Assembly (NCBI RefSeq): GCF_900450995.1
Contig: NZ_UGHY01000002.1
Location: forward strand, 2,103,001-2,167,000
Direction: 5' to 3'
Source of the DNA: Haemophilus parainfluenzae
Lineage (GTDB): Bacteria; Pseudomonadota; Gammaproteobacteria; Enterobacterales; Pasteurellaceae
DNA length: 64,000 bases
Positions within the stretch are counted from its first letter, which is position 1. Every line of letters starts with the position of its first letter. A program made the position numbers and the translations under genes. A model generated the notes under the pieces. That model was not told where the DNA came from. It made no database searches and was given only the letters and a program-made list of their open reading frames with translations. This document shows positions 10,545 to 20,135 of the stretch, in pieces.

Positions 10545-11049
10545 GGTTATCTCCGTGTTTAAGTGTTTTTTTCTGTTTACGCCATTCATAAGGGGCAATA
10601 GGAGTGGGATCTCGCCATAATCCAATTTTTTGTTGTTGGGCAAAATCTTGTGCCTGGAAGTAGATTGGATTTTTAGCATATTGCGGATAAACCCACGCCA
10701 TGCCGTTTTTCACCATTTCTAAGTTGATATTTTGTTCTTGTAGATAAACCGTTGCCAAAATACGTTGGTAGCGATTATAACCAGAAACAGACAACGTCAC
10801 ATTTTGTTTGAAAACAAGCTGTGAAAGATATTGTTTGGCTTTCTTTCCAAACGGTTGGCCTTTTTCTGGAGCATCAATTTCTTGTAATCGTACTTTGAAT
10901 TGTTTTTTAGTGGGGAAGAGACAAGTCAGGGTGTCACCATCACTGACACCAACGATCCAACACGCCATTTTGCGTTCAGTAGCGACTGAAAATTGACACC
11001 AAAGTGCGGTCAATATTAAGGTTAAAAATAAAAAGAATTTCTTAATCAT
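10534..11049 (-). CDS. Secreted thermonuclease-family (SNase) protein
   Basis: The 171-residue protein begins with a signal peptide (MIKKFFLFLTLILTALWCQF, cleavage near residue 23) and is followed by a staphylococcal nuclease-like domain. VSDGDTLTC, VRLQEIDAPEKGQPFGKKAK and GYNRYQRILATVYL supply the expected Asp, Arg, Glu and second Arg positions. It probably degrades nucleic acid in the periplasm or outside the cell. It overlaps the csdA start by 11 bp and so is translationally linked to sulfur-transfer genes, an odd pairing. Start and signal peptide are consistent. Confidence 0.9.
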   Translation of the reverse strand: MIKKFFLFLTLILTALWCQFSVATERKMACWIVGVSDGDTLTCLFPTKKQFKVRLQEIDAPEKGQPFGKKAKQYLSQLVFKQNVTLSVSGYNRYQRILATVYLQEQNINLEMVKNGMAWVYPQYAKNPIYFQAQDFAQQQKIGLWRDPTPIAPYEWRKQKKTLKHGDNHGF

Positions 11050-11161
11050 TTTAAATTTCTTTGATCTATATCGGAAAAATCAACTAAAAAGAGTGAGTAA
11101 TTTGAGCAAAAAAAGCGTAAAATAAATTTGAATCATTATTAAAAAAGTTGATAGAGGAAAT

Positions 11162-11578
11162 ATGTTACTCCAAAAAGGCGTTCAACTTGTTCGCTCGCTC
11201 GTGATTTTATACATTATGTTGCTACTCGGCAATTTGATTTCGCAGTATGTACCCGTTGGAATTCCTGGAAGCATCTGGGGATTATTGATACTTTTTATCG
11301 GATTAACCACTCGTATTATTCGCTTGGAATGGATTTATTTTGGTTCTAGCTTGTTGATTCGCTACATGGCGGTACTTTTTGTACCAGTGAGCGTGGGCAT
11401 TATCAAATATTATGATTTACTTGTTGCTCAATGGAAAATTTTACTCATTCCAAATATTCTCAGTACATTCCTGACACTCTTTATTATCGCATTTCTTGGG
11501 AATTATTTATTTTACAAACAATCCTTTGCTCATAAACGTAAAAAAGTATTAGAAAAACGCAATCTTCAAGCTGACTAA
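11162..11578 (+). CDS. CidA/LrgA-family holin-like membrane protein
   Basis: The 138-residue protein has about four hydrophobic segments and the family motif [15 protein letters not shown]. LrgA/CidA proteins are small membrane proteins related to holins and linked to control of cell lysis or metabolite export. It pairs with an LrgB-type gene 9 bp downstream. It starts at ATG 11162 after AGAGGAAAT and is divergent from the nuclease operon, sharing a 112-bp intergenic region. Confidence 0.9.
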   Translation: MLLQKGVQLVRSLVILYIMLLLGNLISQYVPVGIPGSIWGLLILFIGLTTRIIRLEWIYFGSSLLIRYMAVLFVPVSVGIIKYYDLLVAQWKILLIPNILSTFLTLFIIAFLGNYLFYKQSFAHKRKKVLEKRNLQAD

Positions 11579-11587
11579 GGTTTTATT

Positions 11588-12280
11588 ATGCAGTATGCAA
11601 TTTATCTTTATACCATTTTAACGATTTTCGGATTTTGGCTTGCGTTGCAAATTAGTAAACGCTGGAAATCTATGATTTTCAATACTTTTGTGCTCACAGT
11701 ATCAATCCTTGTGCTGATTTTAGTGGTGGGCGATATTCCTTATGATGATTATATGGCGGGCAATGCGCCGATTAATAATTTATTAGGGGTGAGTATTGTT
11801 GCTCTGGCGTTACCGTTGTATGAACAACTTCGTCAAATTGCGAAACAGTGGAAAATTATTCTTTCTGTGGTGACATTAGCTTCTCTGTTTTCCATGTTTA
11901 CCGGTGCTATTTTTGCGATTATTTTAGGGGCGAGTCCTGAAATGGTAGCAACCGTATTACCGAAATCAATTACCACGCCAATTGCGATGGAAGTGTCTTC
12001 ACATTTAGGCGGTATTCCTGCAGTGACTGCGGTAGGCGTAGTCGTAGCGGGATTGCAAGGTTCAGTTTTTGGTTATCTCATCTTGAAAAAGATTGGTATT
12101 AAACAACAAGAAGCTGTAGGTTTATCTGTTGGTGCCGTTTCTCACGCATTAGGCACGGTAAGCTGTATGGAAGCCGATCCGAAAGCCGGTAGTTATAGTT
12201 CGATTTCTTTGGTACTTTGCGGTATTATGAGCTCAATTTTAGCGCCCTTAGTATTCCATATTATTCATCTATTTTTATGA
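11588..12280 (+). CDS. LrgB/CidB-family membrane protein
   Basis: The 230-residue polytopic protein shows family features [24 protein letters not shown] and [21 protein letters not shown]. It is the usual partner of LrgA-type proteins; homologues in bacteria and plants have been tied to lysis control, pyruvate or glycolate transport. The ATG follows AAGGTTTTATT and the stop overlaps the dgt start as ATGA, so the three genes form one coupled unit. Confidence 0.92.
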   Translation: MQYAIYLYTILTIFGFWLALQISKRWKSMIFNTFVLTVSILVLILVVGDIPYDDYMAGNAPINNLLGVSIVALALPLYEQLRQIAKQWKIILSVVTLASLFSMFTGAIFAIILGASPEMVATVLPKSITTPIAMEVSSHLGGIPAVTAVGVVVAGLQGSVFGYLILKKIGIKQQEAVGLSVGAVSHALGTVSCMEADPKAGSYSSISLVLCGIMSSILAPLVFHIIHLFL

Positions 12281-13629
12281 GAACCCAATTAGCTGATTTT
12301 TGGACTGAACGTTTCCTTCCTGATCCGCCTCGCGAAAAAGATCACCGACCGCCATTTCGTCGTGATCGCGGGCGGATTTTACATTCCGCCGCTTTCCGTT
12401 GTTTGCAAGCCAAAACACAGATTCATGCTGTGGGCGAAAATGATTTTTATCGCACTCGTTTAACTCATTCCCTTGAAGTAGCACAAATCGGTAGCAGCCT
12501 GGTTTCCCAATTAAAATTTGCGGAAAGTTATGTTGCTATTTCAGACATGCTTCATATCGAAAAAAGTGAATTACAGAAACAGCTCAAACTTTTATTACCA
12601 AGCAATGATTTAATTGAAAGTTTGTGCTTTGCGCATGATATTGGTCATCCACCGTTCGGTCATGGTGGGGAAGTGGCACTCAATTATATGATGCGGAATC
12701 ATGGTGGTTTTGAAGGCAATGCGCAGACATTTCGTATTATTACTAAACTCGAGCCTTATACTGAAACAGCAGGGATGAATTTAACGCGTCGTGCTATTTT
12801 AGGTGTGGTGAAATATCCGAATATTTTAGACTTATCTTCCCCGCAATATGCCCAGTTGCCGCATGCTGAAAACGCTGATCCGCGTTATGTTAAAATTAGC
12901 GACTGGAAGCCTGGAAAAGGGTTGTTCCGAGATGACGTCACAATGTTTACTTGGCTGCTGCAAAACCTTTCTGAAAATGACCGCACTTTGTTTGGTTCAT
13001 TTCAAAAAGCGCGGTCAAATCCTGCCGAGTTTTTAAAAACACAATTTAAATCTTTAGATTGCAGCATTATGGAGTTGGCGGATGATATTGCATATGGCGT
13101 GCATGATTTAGAAGATGCGATTGTGACTGGTGTAGTAAATCAACATCAATGGCAAGAAGCATTGGATGAACTTAAAACGATTCATTCAGATTGGTTGGCA
13201 AAAAATATAGAACAAGTCAGCCAACGATTATTCTCCAACCATCATTTTGAGCGTAAAAATGCCATTGGGGCATTAGTGAATTTCTTTATTACCCATGTGC
13301 GTTGGAAAGTCACTGGCAATTTTGATGAACCATTGTTACGTTATAACACGGAACTACCGCAAGATGTAATTGCGGCATTAAATGTATTTAAAAAGTTTGT
13401 GTGGAAATACGTGATTCGTCATGTCGAAACGCAACGTATTGAATATAAAGGCCAACGTATTCTCACGGAAATGTTCCAGATTTTTGAGTCTGACCCAGAA
13501 CGTTTATTGCCAACGAATACCGCTAATCGTTGGAGAAACGCACCGGAGCAGGGTAAAAAACGTATTATTTGTGACTATATCGCGGGCATGTCAGATGCCT
13601 ATGCCTTAAAGGTTTATCACCAGCTCTAA
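12277..13629 (+). CDS. dgt: Deoxyguanosinetriphosphate triphosphohydrolase
   Basis: Dgt hydrolyses dGTP to deoxyguanosine and triphosphate. The 450-residue protein has an HD-domain metal site: [30 protein letters not shown] and later [17 protein letters not shown]. The start MRTQLADFW at 12277 overlaps the lrgB stop (ATGA); the longer open frame beginning at 12217 lies within lrgB and has no family support. Two near-contiguous uptake cores occur inside the gene around 12979-13016. Confidence 0.95.
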   Translation: MRTQLADFWTERFLPDPPREKDHRPPFRRDRGRILHSAAFRCLQAKTQIHAVGENDFYRTRLTHSLEVAQIGSSLVSQLKFAESYVAISDMLHIEKSELQKQLKLLLPSNDLIESLCFAHDIGHPPFGHGGEVALNYMMRNHGGFEGNAQTFRIITKLEPYTETAGMNLTRRAILGVVKYPNILDLSSPQYAQLPHAENADPRYVKISDWKPGKGLFRDDVTMFTWLLQNLSENDRTLFGSFQKARSNPAEFLKTQFKSLDCSIMELADDIAYGVHDLEDAIVTGVVNQHQWQEALDELKTIHSDWLAKNIEQVSQRLFSNHHFERKNAIGALVNFFITHVRWKVTGNFDEPLLRYNTELPQDVIAALNVFKKFVWKYVIRHVETQRIEYKGQRILTEMFQIFESDPERLLPTNTANRWRNAPEQGKKRIICDYIAGMSDAYALKVYHQL

Positions 13630-13674
13630 AGTGCGGTTATTTTTATTGATATTTTGAATTTATAGGACAATTTT

Positions 13675-15618
13675 GTGGCATTAATTAGTTTAACTAACGC
13701 TTATCTTTCTTTTAGTGATCATCCCTTACTTGATCACGCTGAACTTCATATTGAACCCAATGAGCGCGTGTGTTTAGTGGGGCGTAACGGTGCAGGTAAA
13801 TCGACTTTATTAAAAATTATTGCACAGCAAGTTACCATGGATGACGGCAAGGTGCAGTATGAAAAAGATTTAGTGGTTTCACGTTTAGAGCAAGATCCGC
13901 CTCGCCACGCTGAAGGGAATGTATTTGATTATGTAGCGGAAGGCATTGAGCATTTAGCGGATTTGTTAAAGGAATATCACCATATTTCGCAAGAGTTGAC
14001 ACAAAATTACAGTGAGCAAATTCTTAACCAACTGGCGCAAGTGCAAGCAAAATTAGAGCATGCCAACGGCTGGCAGTTTGAAAATAAAATCAATGAAGTA
14101 TTGCAAAAACTCGAGTTAAATCCTGATACTAAATTAGCCGATTTATCGGGTGGTTGGTTGCGTAAAGCCGCTCTTGCTCGTGCGTTGGTGTGTAACCCCG
14201 ATGTCTTGTTATTAGATGAACCGACCAACCACTTGGATGTGGATGCAATCGAATGGTTAGAAAATTTCTTATTAGAATTTACCGGAAGTATTGTGTTTAT
14301 TTCCCACGATCGTTCTTTTATCCGCAAAATGGCGACCCGTATTGTTGATTTAGATCGCGGGAAATTAGTGTCTTATCCAGGTAACTATGATTTATACCTC
14401 ACCGCTAAAGAGGAAAGCTTACGTGTCGAAGCATTGCAAAATGACCTTTTTGATAAGCGTTTAGCGCAAGAAGAAGTTTGGATTCGTCAAGGGATTAAAG
14501 CGCGTCGTACGCGTAATGAAGGCCGTGTGCGCGCTTTAAAAGCCATGCGTGAAGAACGTCGCCAACGTCGCGAAGTGATGGGGATCGCGAAGTTACAATT
14601 AGATAACTCAAGTCGTTCAGGCAAAATCGTGTTTGAAATGGAAGATGTAAGCTATGAGATTGAAGGCAAACAGCTGCTCAAAGATTTCAGCACGACTATT
14701 TTACGTGGCGATAAAATTGCATTGGTTGGCCCAAATGGTTGCGGAAAAACCACGTTTATTAAACTTTTATTAGGTGAAATCAAGCCAACCAGCGGTCGCA
14801 TTCATTGCGGCACAAAATTAGATATTGCTTATTTTGATCAATATCGTGCCGATCTCGATCCTGAAAAAACTGTGATGGATAACGTTGCCGATGGCAAGCA
14901 GGATATAGATGTCAATGGCATAAAACGTCATGTCTTGGGCTATTTGCAGGATTTCTTATTTCCACCCAAACGCGCTATGACACCCGTAAAAGCACTTTCA
15001 GGTGGTGAACGTAACCGTTTGTTATTGGCTAAATTATTACTGAAACCTAATAATCTATTGATTCTCGATGAACCAACCAATGACTTGGATGTAGAAACCT
15101 TAGAATTATTGGAAGAAATCCTCACTGATTATCAAGGCACCTTATTGATTGTCAGCCATGATCGTCAGTTTATTGATAATGTCGCGACTGAGTGTTATTT
15201 CTTTGAAGGTGACGGCGTATTGAATAAATACGTGGGCGGTTTCTTTGATGCGAAAGGACAACAAGCCAATTACTTTGCGATGAAAGCAGAGCAAGAAGCT
15301 CAAAAAGTCAAAAAAGAAGCACCAAAAGCACAGGAAAGTGCGGTCAAAAATGACGTTGTTTCTCAAAAGCCAAAATCCGTTAAACTGTCTTACAAAGAAA
15401 AACGTGAGTTAGAACAACTTCCACAGTTATTGGAAGAATTAGAAGAGAAAATTACCGCACTTCAAGCTGAAATTGGTGATCCTCATTTTTTCCAACAATC
15501 CCATGATGTAACAGATGCTAAGCTTAAGGAATTATCAGACACCGAAGCTGAACTTGAAACGGCTTTCCTTCGTTGGGAAGAACTTGAAGAGAAAAAAATT
15601 CAAGCTGAAGCAAAATAG
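13675..15618 (+). CDS. uup: ABC-F ATPase Uup
   Basis: This is a soluble ABC-F protein of the Uup branch, which acts on DNA or ribosomes rather than in transport. The 647 residues contain two nucleotide-binding domains: Walker A GRNGAGKST with signature LSGGWLRKAALARAL, and Walker A GPNGCGKTT with LSGGERNRLLLAKLL. Between them lies an Arg-rich linker (GIKARRTRNEGRVRAL). A C-terminal coiled coil, typical of Uup, runs from about residue 560. The start is GTG 13675 after TATAGGACAA. A bidirectional terminator follows. Confidence 0.95.
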   Translation: MALISLTNAYLSFSDHPLLDHAELHIEPNERVCLVGRNGAGKSTLLKIIAQQVTMDDGKVQYEKDLVVSRLEQDPPRHAEGNVFDYVAEGIEHLADLLKEYHHISQELTQNYSEQILNQLAQVQAKLEHANGWQFENKINEVLQKLELNPDTKLADLSGGWLRKAALARALVCNPDVLLLDEPTNHLDVDAIEWLENFLLEFTGSIVFISHDRSFIRKMATRIVDLDRGKLVSYPGNYDLYLTAKEESLRVEALQNDLFDKRLAQEEVWIRQGIKARRTRNEGRVRALKAMREERRQRREVMGIAKLQLDNSSRSGKIVFEMEDVSYEIEGKQLLKDFSTTILRGDKIALVGPNGCGKTTFIKLLLGEIKPTSGRIHCGTKLDIAYFDQYRADLDPEKTVMDNVADGKQDIDVNGIKRHVLGYLQDFLFPPKRAMTPVKALSGGERNRLLLAKLLLKPNNLLILDEPTNDLDVETLELLEEILTDYQGTLLIVSHDRQFIDNVATECYFFEGDGVLNKYVGGFFDAKGQQANYFAMKAEQEAQKVKKEAPKAQESAVKNDVVSQKPKSVKLSYKEKRELEQLPQLLEELEEKITALQAEIGDPHFFQQSHDVTDAKLKELSDTEAELETAFLRWEELEEKKIQAEAK

Positions 15619-15633
15619 AGGATAGATAAAAAG

Positions 15634-15662
15634 AAACCGAGCTAAATAGCTCGGTTTTTTTA
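15634..15662. terminator. Bidirectional terminator between uup and the NSS transporter
   Basis: AAACCGAGCT and AGCTCGGTTT form a 10-bp stem around an AAAT loop, followed by seven T on the plus strand and preceded by an A-run, so it works for both convergent genes. Confidence 0.88.
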
Positions 15663-17033
15663 TTAAATATTACTAATAAAAATCACCAAAATAATCACAG
15701 GAACCACAAACTTGACATAGTTAAACCAAATTGTGGTGAAGCGTGAATTTGGTGTTGGAGAGAGCTCTTTTTTTGCATCGTCTTTTAACACGAAACCAAC
15801 GAAAATGGCACAGCCAAGTGCGGTCAGCATAAAGAGAATATTTCCGCTGACGAAATCGAAGGCATCGAAAATGCTTTTACCGAATATGGTGAAATCTTTC
15901 CAAAGGTTATCACCTAGAATAGATGGCACGTTACCTAATAAGAAAATCCCCATTAAGGTAACAAAAATCGCTTTTCCTCGGCGCATTCTGAGTTTTTCTT
16001 GTAATGCGGTGATGATGACTTCGTAAATCGTAATTGACGTGGTTAATGCTGCAATAAGCAATAAACCGAAGAACACGATAGCAAAGAATTTACCCGCCCA
16101 TAAATGTGAGAATACAATTGGTAAACTTTGGAAAACCAAGGTTGGCCCTGCGTTAGGTTCAATGCCGAATGTGAATAATGATGGGAAGATCATAAAACCA
16201 CATAACACAGCAATGATGGTGTTAGTAAAACCCGTAATAACGGCTGTTTGAATAAGGTTTTCTTCCTTGTTCAAATAGCTGGAGAGGGTAATCAATACAC
16301 CGAAACCAAGGCTTAAAGCGAAGAATACTTGCCCTAATACGAAGATGAATAATTTAGGTGTGATTTTGCTGAAATCAGGCTTTAAGTAGAAAGTTACACC
16401 TTCCATAGCACCAGGTAAGGTAAGATTACGAATTACCATACCAATTAGGAAGATAAAGAGTAATGGCATTAAGTATTTCACTGAACGTTCAATCCCACCA
16501 ATGATACCTTTCGCTAAAATGATGTAATTCACCACCACGAACAGGAATGTGTAAAGCATGATTTCCCATGGGCTGTTGCTGATATGTAAATCGTAGAAAT
16601 CTTTAGCCACTTCTTTTGTAATTGGTGCGGAAATATCAAGGGTGTTATTAATTAGGTTGATGATATAAGACATCACCCAACCACCAAGCACCATATAATA
16701 GGCCATGATACCAAATGCGCCGAGAAGCCCCATGTAGCCGAGAATCTTCCAATATTTGGAGATGTTTTTACCTTTATCTTGGATTTTATCGCCAAAAGCA
16801 TCAATGGAATTCACACGCAAACGGCGTCCGATAACGTTTTCCACTAAAATCATCGGGATACCAATCACAATCATCGCAATACAAAAGAGGAGTACATAGG
16901 CACCACCGCCATTTTCACCCACTAAATAAGGAAAGCGCCATGTTGCCCCAAAGCCAACTGTCGCACCCGCTACGGTGAGCACATAAGTTAGTCGACTAGA
17001 CCACGTTTGGCGAGATTGATTGTTTGTTGTCAT
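15663..17033 (-). CDS. Sodium-dependent NSS/SNF-family transporter
   Basis: The 456-residue protein has about eleven to twelve transmembrane helices. The signature WSSRLTYVLTVAGATVGFGATWRFPYLVGENGGGAYVLLF in TM1 is typical of bacterial Na+-coupled amino-acid or small-molecule symporters (TnaT, MhsT, LeuT group). The substrate cannot be told from sequence. It is alone between nth and uup and starts at ATG 17033 with GGAATAT upstream. The product acts in the inner membrane. Confidence 0.9.
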   Translation of the reverse strand: MTTNNQSRQTWSSRLTYVLTVAGATVGFGATWRFPYLVGENGGGAYVLLFCIAMIVIGIPMILVENVIGRRLRVNSIDAFGDKIQDKGKNISKYWKILGYMGLLGAFGIMAYYMVLGGWVMSYIINLINNTLDISAPITKEVAKDFYDLHISNSPWEIMLYTFLFVVVNYIILAKGIIGGIERSVKYLMPLLFIFLIGMVIRNLTLPGAMEGVTFYLKPDFSKITPKLFIFVLGQVFFALSLGFGVLITLSSYLNKEENLIQTAVITGFTNTIIAVLCGFMIFPSLFTFGIEPNAGPTLVFQSLPIVFSHLWAGKFFAIVFFGLLLIAALTTSITIYEVIITALQEKLRMRRGKAIFVTLMGIFLLGNVPSILGDNLWKDFTIFGKSIFDAFDFVSGNILFMLTALGCAIFVGFVLKDDAKKELSPTPNSRFTTIWFNYVKFVVPVIILVIFISNI

Positions 17034-17059
17034 AATATATTCCGTTTGATTTTATTCGT

Positions 17060-17695
17060 TTAATATTCTGTTTTTTCTTTGTATTCGCAGAGATCTTCAA
17101 TAATGCAAGCACCGCAGCGAGGTTTTCGTGCGGTACAAGTATAGCGCCCGTGTAAAATAAGCCAGTGGTGTACATCCACTTTAAATTCTTTAGGCACAAC
17201 TTTGAGCAGTTTTTCTTCTACTTTTACCACATCTTTACCAGGGGCAAAATTCGTGCGGTTGCATACGCGAAAAATATGGGTATCCACTGCAATAGTCGGG
17301 TGGCCGAAAGCGGTATTTAATACCACATTCGCTGTTTTTCTACCAACACCCGCAAGGGCTTCTAAGGCTTCACGACTTTCAGGTACTTCGCCGTTGTGTT
17401 TCTCAACTAAATCACGGCAGGTTTTAATAATATTTTCTGCTTTGCTGTTATAAAGCCCGATGGTTTTAATGTATTCTTTTAACCCCTCTAAGCCAAGATC
17501 TAAAATGGCTTGTGGAGTATTTGCTACAGGGAATAATTTTGCCGTCGCTTTATTGACACCTTTATCGGTGGCTTGGGCCGATAAGATCACAGCGATGAGT
17601 AATTCGAAAGGCGAATTATACTCTAATTCCGTGGTGGGATGCGGGTTTTGCTCCCTAAGTCGAGTGAGAATTTCAATTCGTTTAGCTTGGTTCAT
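17060..17695 (-). CDS. nth: Endonuclease III
   Basis: Nth is the base-excision-repair glycosylase/AP lyase for oxidised pyrimidines. The 211-residue protein has the helix-hairpin-helix [12 protein letters not shown] with the catalytic lysine, the catalytic aspartate in AVDTHIFRV, and a C-terminal [4Fe-4S] cluster of spacing C-x6-C-x2-C-x5-C. It overlaps rsxE by 4 bp and is the last gene of rsxABCDGE-nth, the same order as in E. coli. Confidence 0.97.
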   Translation of the reverse strand: MNQAKRIEILTRLREQNPHPTTELEYNSPFELLIAVILSAQATDKGVNKATAKLFPVANTPQAILDLGLEGLKEYIKTIGLYNSKAENIIKTCRDLVEKHNGEVPESREALEALAGVGRKTANVVLNTAFGHPTIAVDTHIFRVCNRTNFAPGKDVVKVEEKLLKVVPKEFKVDVHHWLILHGRYTCTARKPRCGACIIEDLCEYKEKTEY

Positions 17696-18402
17696 TTTTT
17701 CATATCAATTCGGTTTTTAATTGCTAATAGAATGCCTAATCCAATAAATGCACCTGGCGGAAGAATAAAGAGTAAAAAGCTACTGTCAGCGTGATAAATA
17801 TGTAATGTAAGGAATTTCGCACCTTGACCAAATAAGTTTTCAATCCCTTCGAAAAGGGTACCTTGGCCTAAGATTTCACGTAATGCACCTAATACGGTGA
17901 TACTTAATGCCATGCCTAATCCCATTGAAAAACCATCCCAGGCAGCATGTGCTACACTATTTTTAGAGGCATAGGCTTCTGCACGACCGATGACGATACA
18001 GTTAGTTACGATTAAAGGAATAAAAATCCCGAGTGCTTGATAGAGTGTATAGGTATAAGCATTCATTAATAATTGCACCACCGTTACGGTAGTCGCAATA
18101 ATCATCACATAAATCGGAATACGGATTTCATGAGGAATTTGCTTACGAAAGAGCGAAACAACTGTATTGGTGCAAGTTAAAACCAACATCGTCGCAAGCC
18201 CTAAACCTAAGGCATTTGTTGCCGTACTCGAAACAGCTAAGAGCGGACAGAGTCCTAATAATTGCACGAGAGTTGAGTTGTTTTTCCACACGCCCTGAAT
18301 AAAGATTTCTTTCCAAACAGAAGGCGTTTGAGTTATTTCTTCTGAATTTTTAAGCGCACTTTGCTTATCAAGTGCGGTCGTTTTTTCGGTTAAATCAGTC
18401 AT
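17692..18402 (-). CDS. rsxE: Electron transport complex subunit RsxE/RnfE
   Basis: This inner-membrane subunit of the Rnf/Rsx complex couples ferredoxin/NADH redox to ion movement and, in E. coli, keeps SoxR reduced. The 236-residue protein has about six membrane helices and family motifs [30 protein letters not shown] and [13 protein letters not shown]. The start MTDLTEKTT at 18402 follows AGGATATTTATT. It is homologous to RsxA. An uptake core lies in its N-terminal codons. Confidence 0.95.
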   Translation of the reverse strand: MTDLTEKTTALDKQSALKNSEEITQTPSVWKEIFIQGVWKNNSTLVQLLGLCPLLAVSSTATNALGLGLATMLVLTCTNTVVSLFRKQIPHEIRIPIYVMIIATTVTVVQLLMNAYTYTLYQALGIFIPLIVTNCIVIGRAEAYASKNSVAHAAWDGFSMGLGMALSITVLGALREILGQGTLFEGIENLFGQGAKFLTLHIYHADSSFLLFILPPGAFIGLGILLAIKNRIDMKK

Positions 18403-18412
18403 AATAAATATC

Positions 18413-19039
18413 CTATTGCGCGTATTTTTTTGCCATCTCGTTGAGTAATGCTTCATTTTCAAGCATCACGAGAGCAGAGCGTTTTACTTGATTCACAATC
18501 GCGCGCGGCGTAATGGTTGCTCCGGAAAATTGATCAAATTTACCGCCATCTTTTTTGACCGCCCAATCTTTTAGGCTTTCCGGTACGATAACTTGGTTTG
18601 TAAAACTTAAAATCCAATCAGAAATACGAAGTTCGATTTTATCGCCTAATCCAGGGGTTTCATGATGCTCAATGACACGCACACCTAAAACTTCACCTTT
18701 TGGTGTAATTCCCACTAATAAACGGATATTTCCCGAATAGCCATCAGGTGCTGTCGTTTCATAAGCATAGGCTGTTGGCTTATGATCTTTGATCGCAAAA
18801 TAGACTTTTTGAACACCTTTGAGTTTATCTTGCTCAGGTATTTCAACGCTTTCAAGCAAGTTATTATTGAAATACGCTTGAGGGATGACTTGAAGCAATA
18901 ATGCTTTTTGTTGTTCAGCCATGGCTTTATCAATTTTATCTTTTGTTAGCATATAAATGCCCGCAGAAACTGCTGTACAAAGCAATGCGATGAAACCTAA
19001 TAAAAGACCAAAACGGGAGGTGACTTTTAAAATACCCAT
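18413..19039 (-). CDS. rsxG: Electron transport complex subunit RsxG/RnfG
   Basis: The 208-residue flavoprotein has one N-terminal membrane anchor ([19 protein letters not shown]) and a periplasmic FMN domain. The covalent-FMN motif [10 protein letters not shown], with the threonine that accepts FMN from ApbE, lies near residue 175. The start [10 protein letters not shown] at 19039 overlaps the rsxD stop as TAATG. The longer upstream open frame lies inside rsxD. Confidence 0.95.
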   Translation of the reverse strand: MGILKVTSRFGLLLGFIALLCTAVSAGIYMLTKDKIDKAMAEQQKALLLQVIPQAYFNNNLLESVEIPEQDKLKGVQKVYFAIKDHKPTAYAYETTAPDGYSGNIRLLVGITPKGEVLGVRVIEHHETPGLGDKIELRISDWILSFTNQVIVPESLKDWAVKKDGGKFDQFSGATITPRAIVNQVKRSALVMLENEALLNEMAKKYAQ

Positions 19040-20121
19040 TATTTTCTCCCTTTTGCAAAGTGCCCAGCTACGCGAGGACGGGTGTAGTAGTCGATAAGTG
19101 GCACACAAATATTACTTAATAAAATCGCAAATGCCACGCCGTCAGGGTAGTTTCCAAAGTAACGAATGAGATAAACCAATAGTCCAACCAAAGTACCAAA
19201 TACAAGCTTACCACGAGGTGTAATAGAAGCTGTGACAGGGTCAGTCGCAATAAAGAACGCGCCAAACATCATGGCGCCGCTAAAGAGTTGGCTAATCATA
19301 CTTAAATGATGATGGCCTGACATCGCAGTGATTGTTGCTAAGGTCACAAAGGTCACGAGCATTGAAACGGGAATTTGCCAGTGAATCTTTTTCTTTAAGA
19401 TTAATACAATTCCACCAAGCATAAAGGCAAGATTAACCTGCCACCAACCTTCAGCAAAGTCAGTCCCGTTTTGTAATAAAATCGGTAATTTTACAAAATC
19501 ATGGAATACGCTTTCATCGCCTTGATGTAAGTTATAGAAGATTTTAGCACTGTCTAATGGTGTCGCTTGTGTAATTCCATCAATAGAATGGACGAGTTGG
19601 CTTAAGCTAAAACCGTCAGTGGTTAAGCCTGTGAAAATTAAAGAAAGCGAATCCGAAAATGTTGGGGGTTCATTTAATAATGAAATAGGCGGCATCCAAC
19701 TTGTCATTTGTAGAGGGAAAGAAATCAATAGCACCACATAACCCACCATAGCCGGATTAAACGGGTTTTGTCCTAAACCACCATAAACATGTTTACCTAG
19801 AATAACAGCAGAAAGCGTACCAATTAAAATTACCCAATAAGGTGCATAAGGCGGAGTCGCCATCGCTAAAATTAAGGCAGTAAGCACCACACTAAAATCT
19901 GAAATATAGATCAGGTTTGGCTTATTACGCAATTTGGTCACAATAAACTCAAGCAATAATGCGAAAGAAATAGCCAAGGCGGATTGCACCAAAACACCCA
20001 TTCCAAAATAATAAATTTGTGTGAGCAGAGCAGGCAACATGGCTGCAATCACCCATAACATAATACGGGCGGTTAATTTGCCTGAATGGGTATGAGGCGA
20101 ACTCACCATTTTCTTAAACAT
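19039..20121 (-). CDS. rsxD: Electron transport complex subunit RsxD/RnfD
   Basis: The 360-residue polytopic subunit is related to NqrB. It has about nine to ten membrane helices, [14 protein letters not shown] and the C-terminal [27 protein letters not shown]. The segment that carries the covalently bound FMN threonine in E. coli and Vibrio (SGAT) reads [19 protein letters not shown] here, so the acceptor threonine appears replaced by methionine. The start [12 protein letters not shown] fits the family. It lies 14 bp after rsxC and overlaps rsxG. Confidence 0.95.
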   Translation of the reverse strand: MFKKMVSSPHTHSGKLTARIMLWVIAAMLPALLTQIYYFGMGVLVQSALAISFALLLEFIVTKLRNKPNLIYISDFSVVLTALILAMATPPYAPYWVILIGTLSAVILGKHVYGGLGQNPFNPAMVGYVVLLISFPLQMTSWMPPISLLNEPPTFSDSLSLIFTGLTTDGFSLSQLVHSIDGITQATPLDSAKIFYNLHQGDESVFHDFVKLPILLQNGTDFAEGWWQVNLAFMLGGIVLILKKKIHWQIPVSMLVTFVTLATITAMSGHHHLSMISQLFSGAMMFGAFFIATDPVTASITPRGKLVFGTLVGLLVYLIRYFGNYPDGVAFAILLSNICVPLIDYYTRPRVAGHFAKGRK

Positions 20122-20135
20122 AATCTTTTCCTGCG

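Noticed and set aside
9342-10679. Longer csdA start at 10679
   Set aside because: The extra 45 codons lie inside the nuclease gene and do not resemble cysteine desulfurases; ATG 10544 has a good ribosome-binding site.
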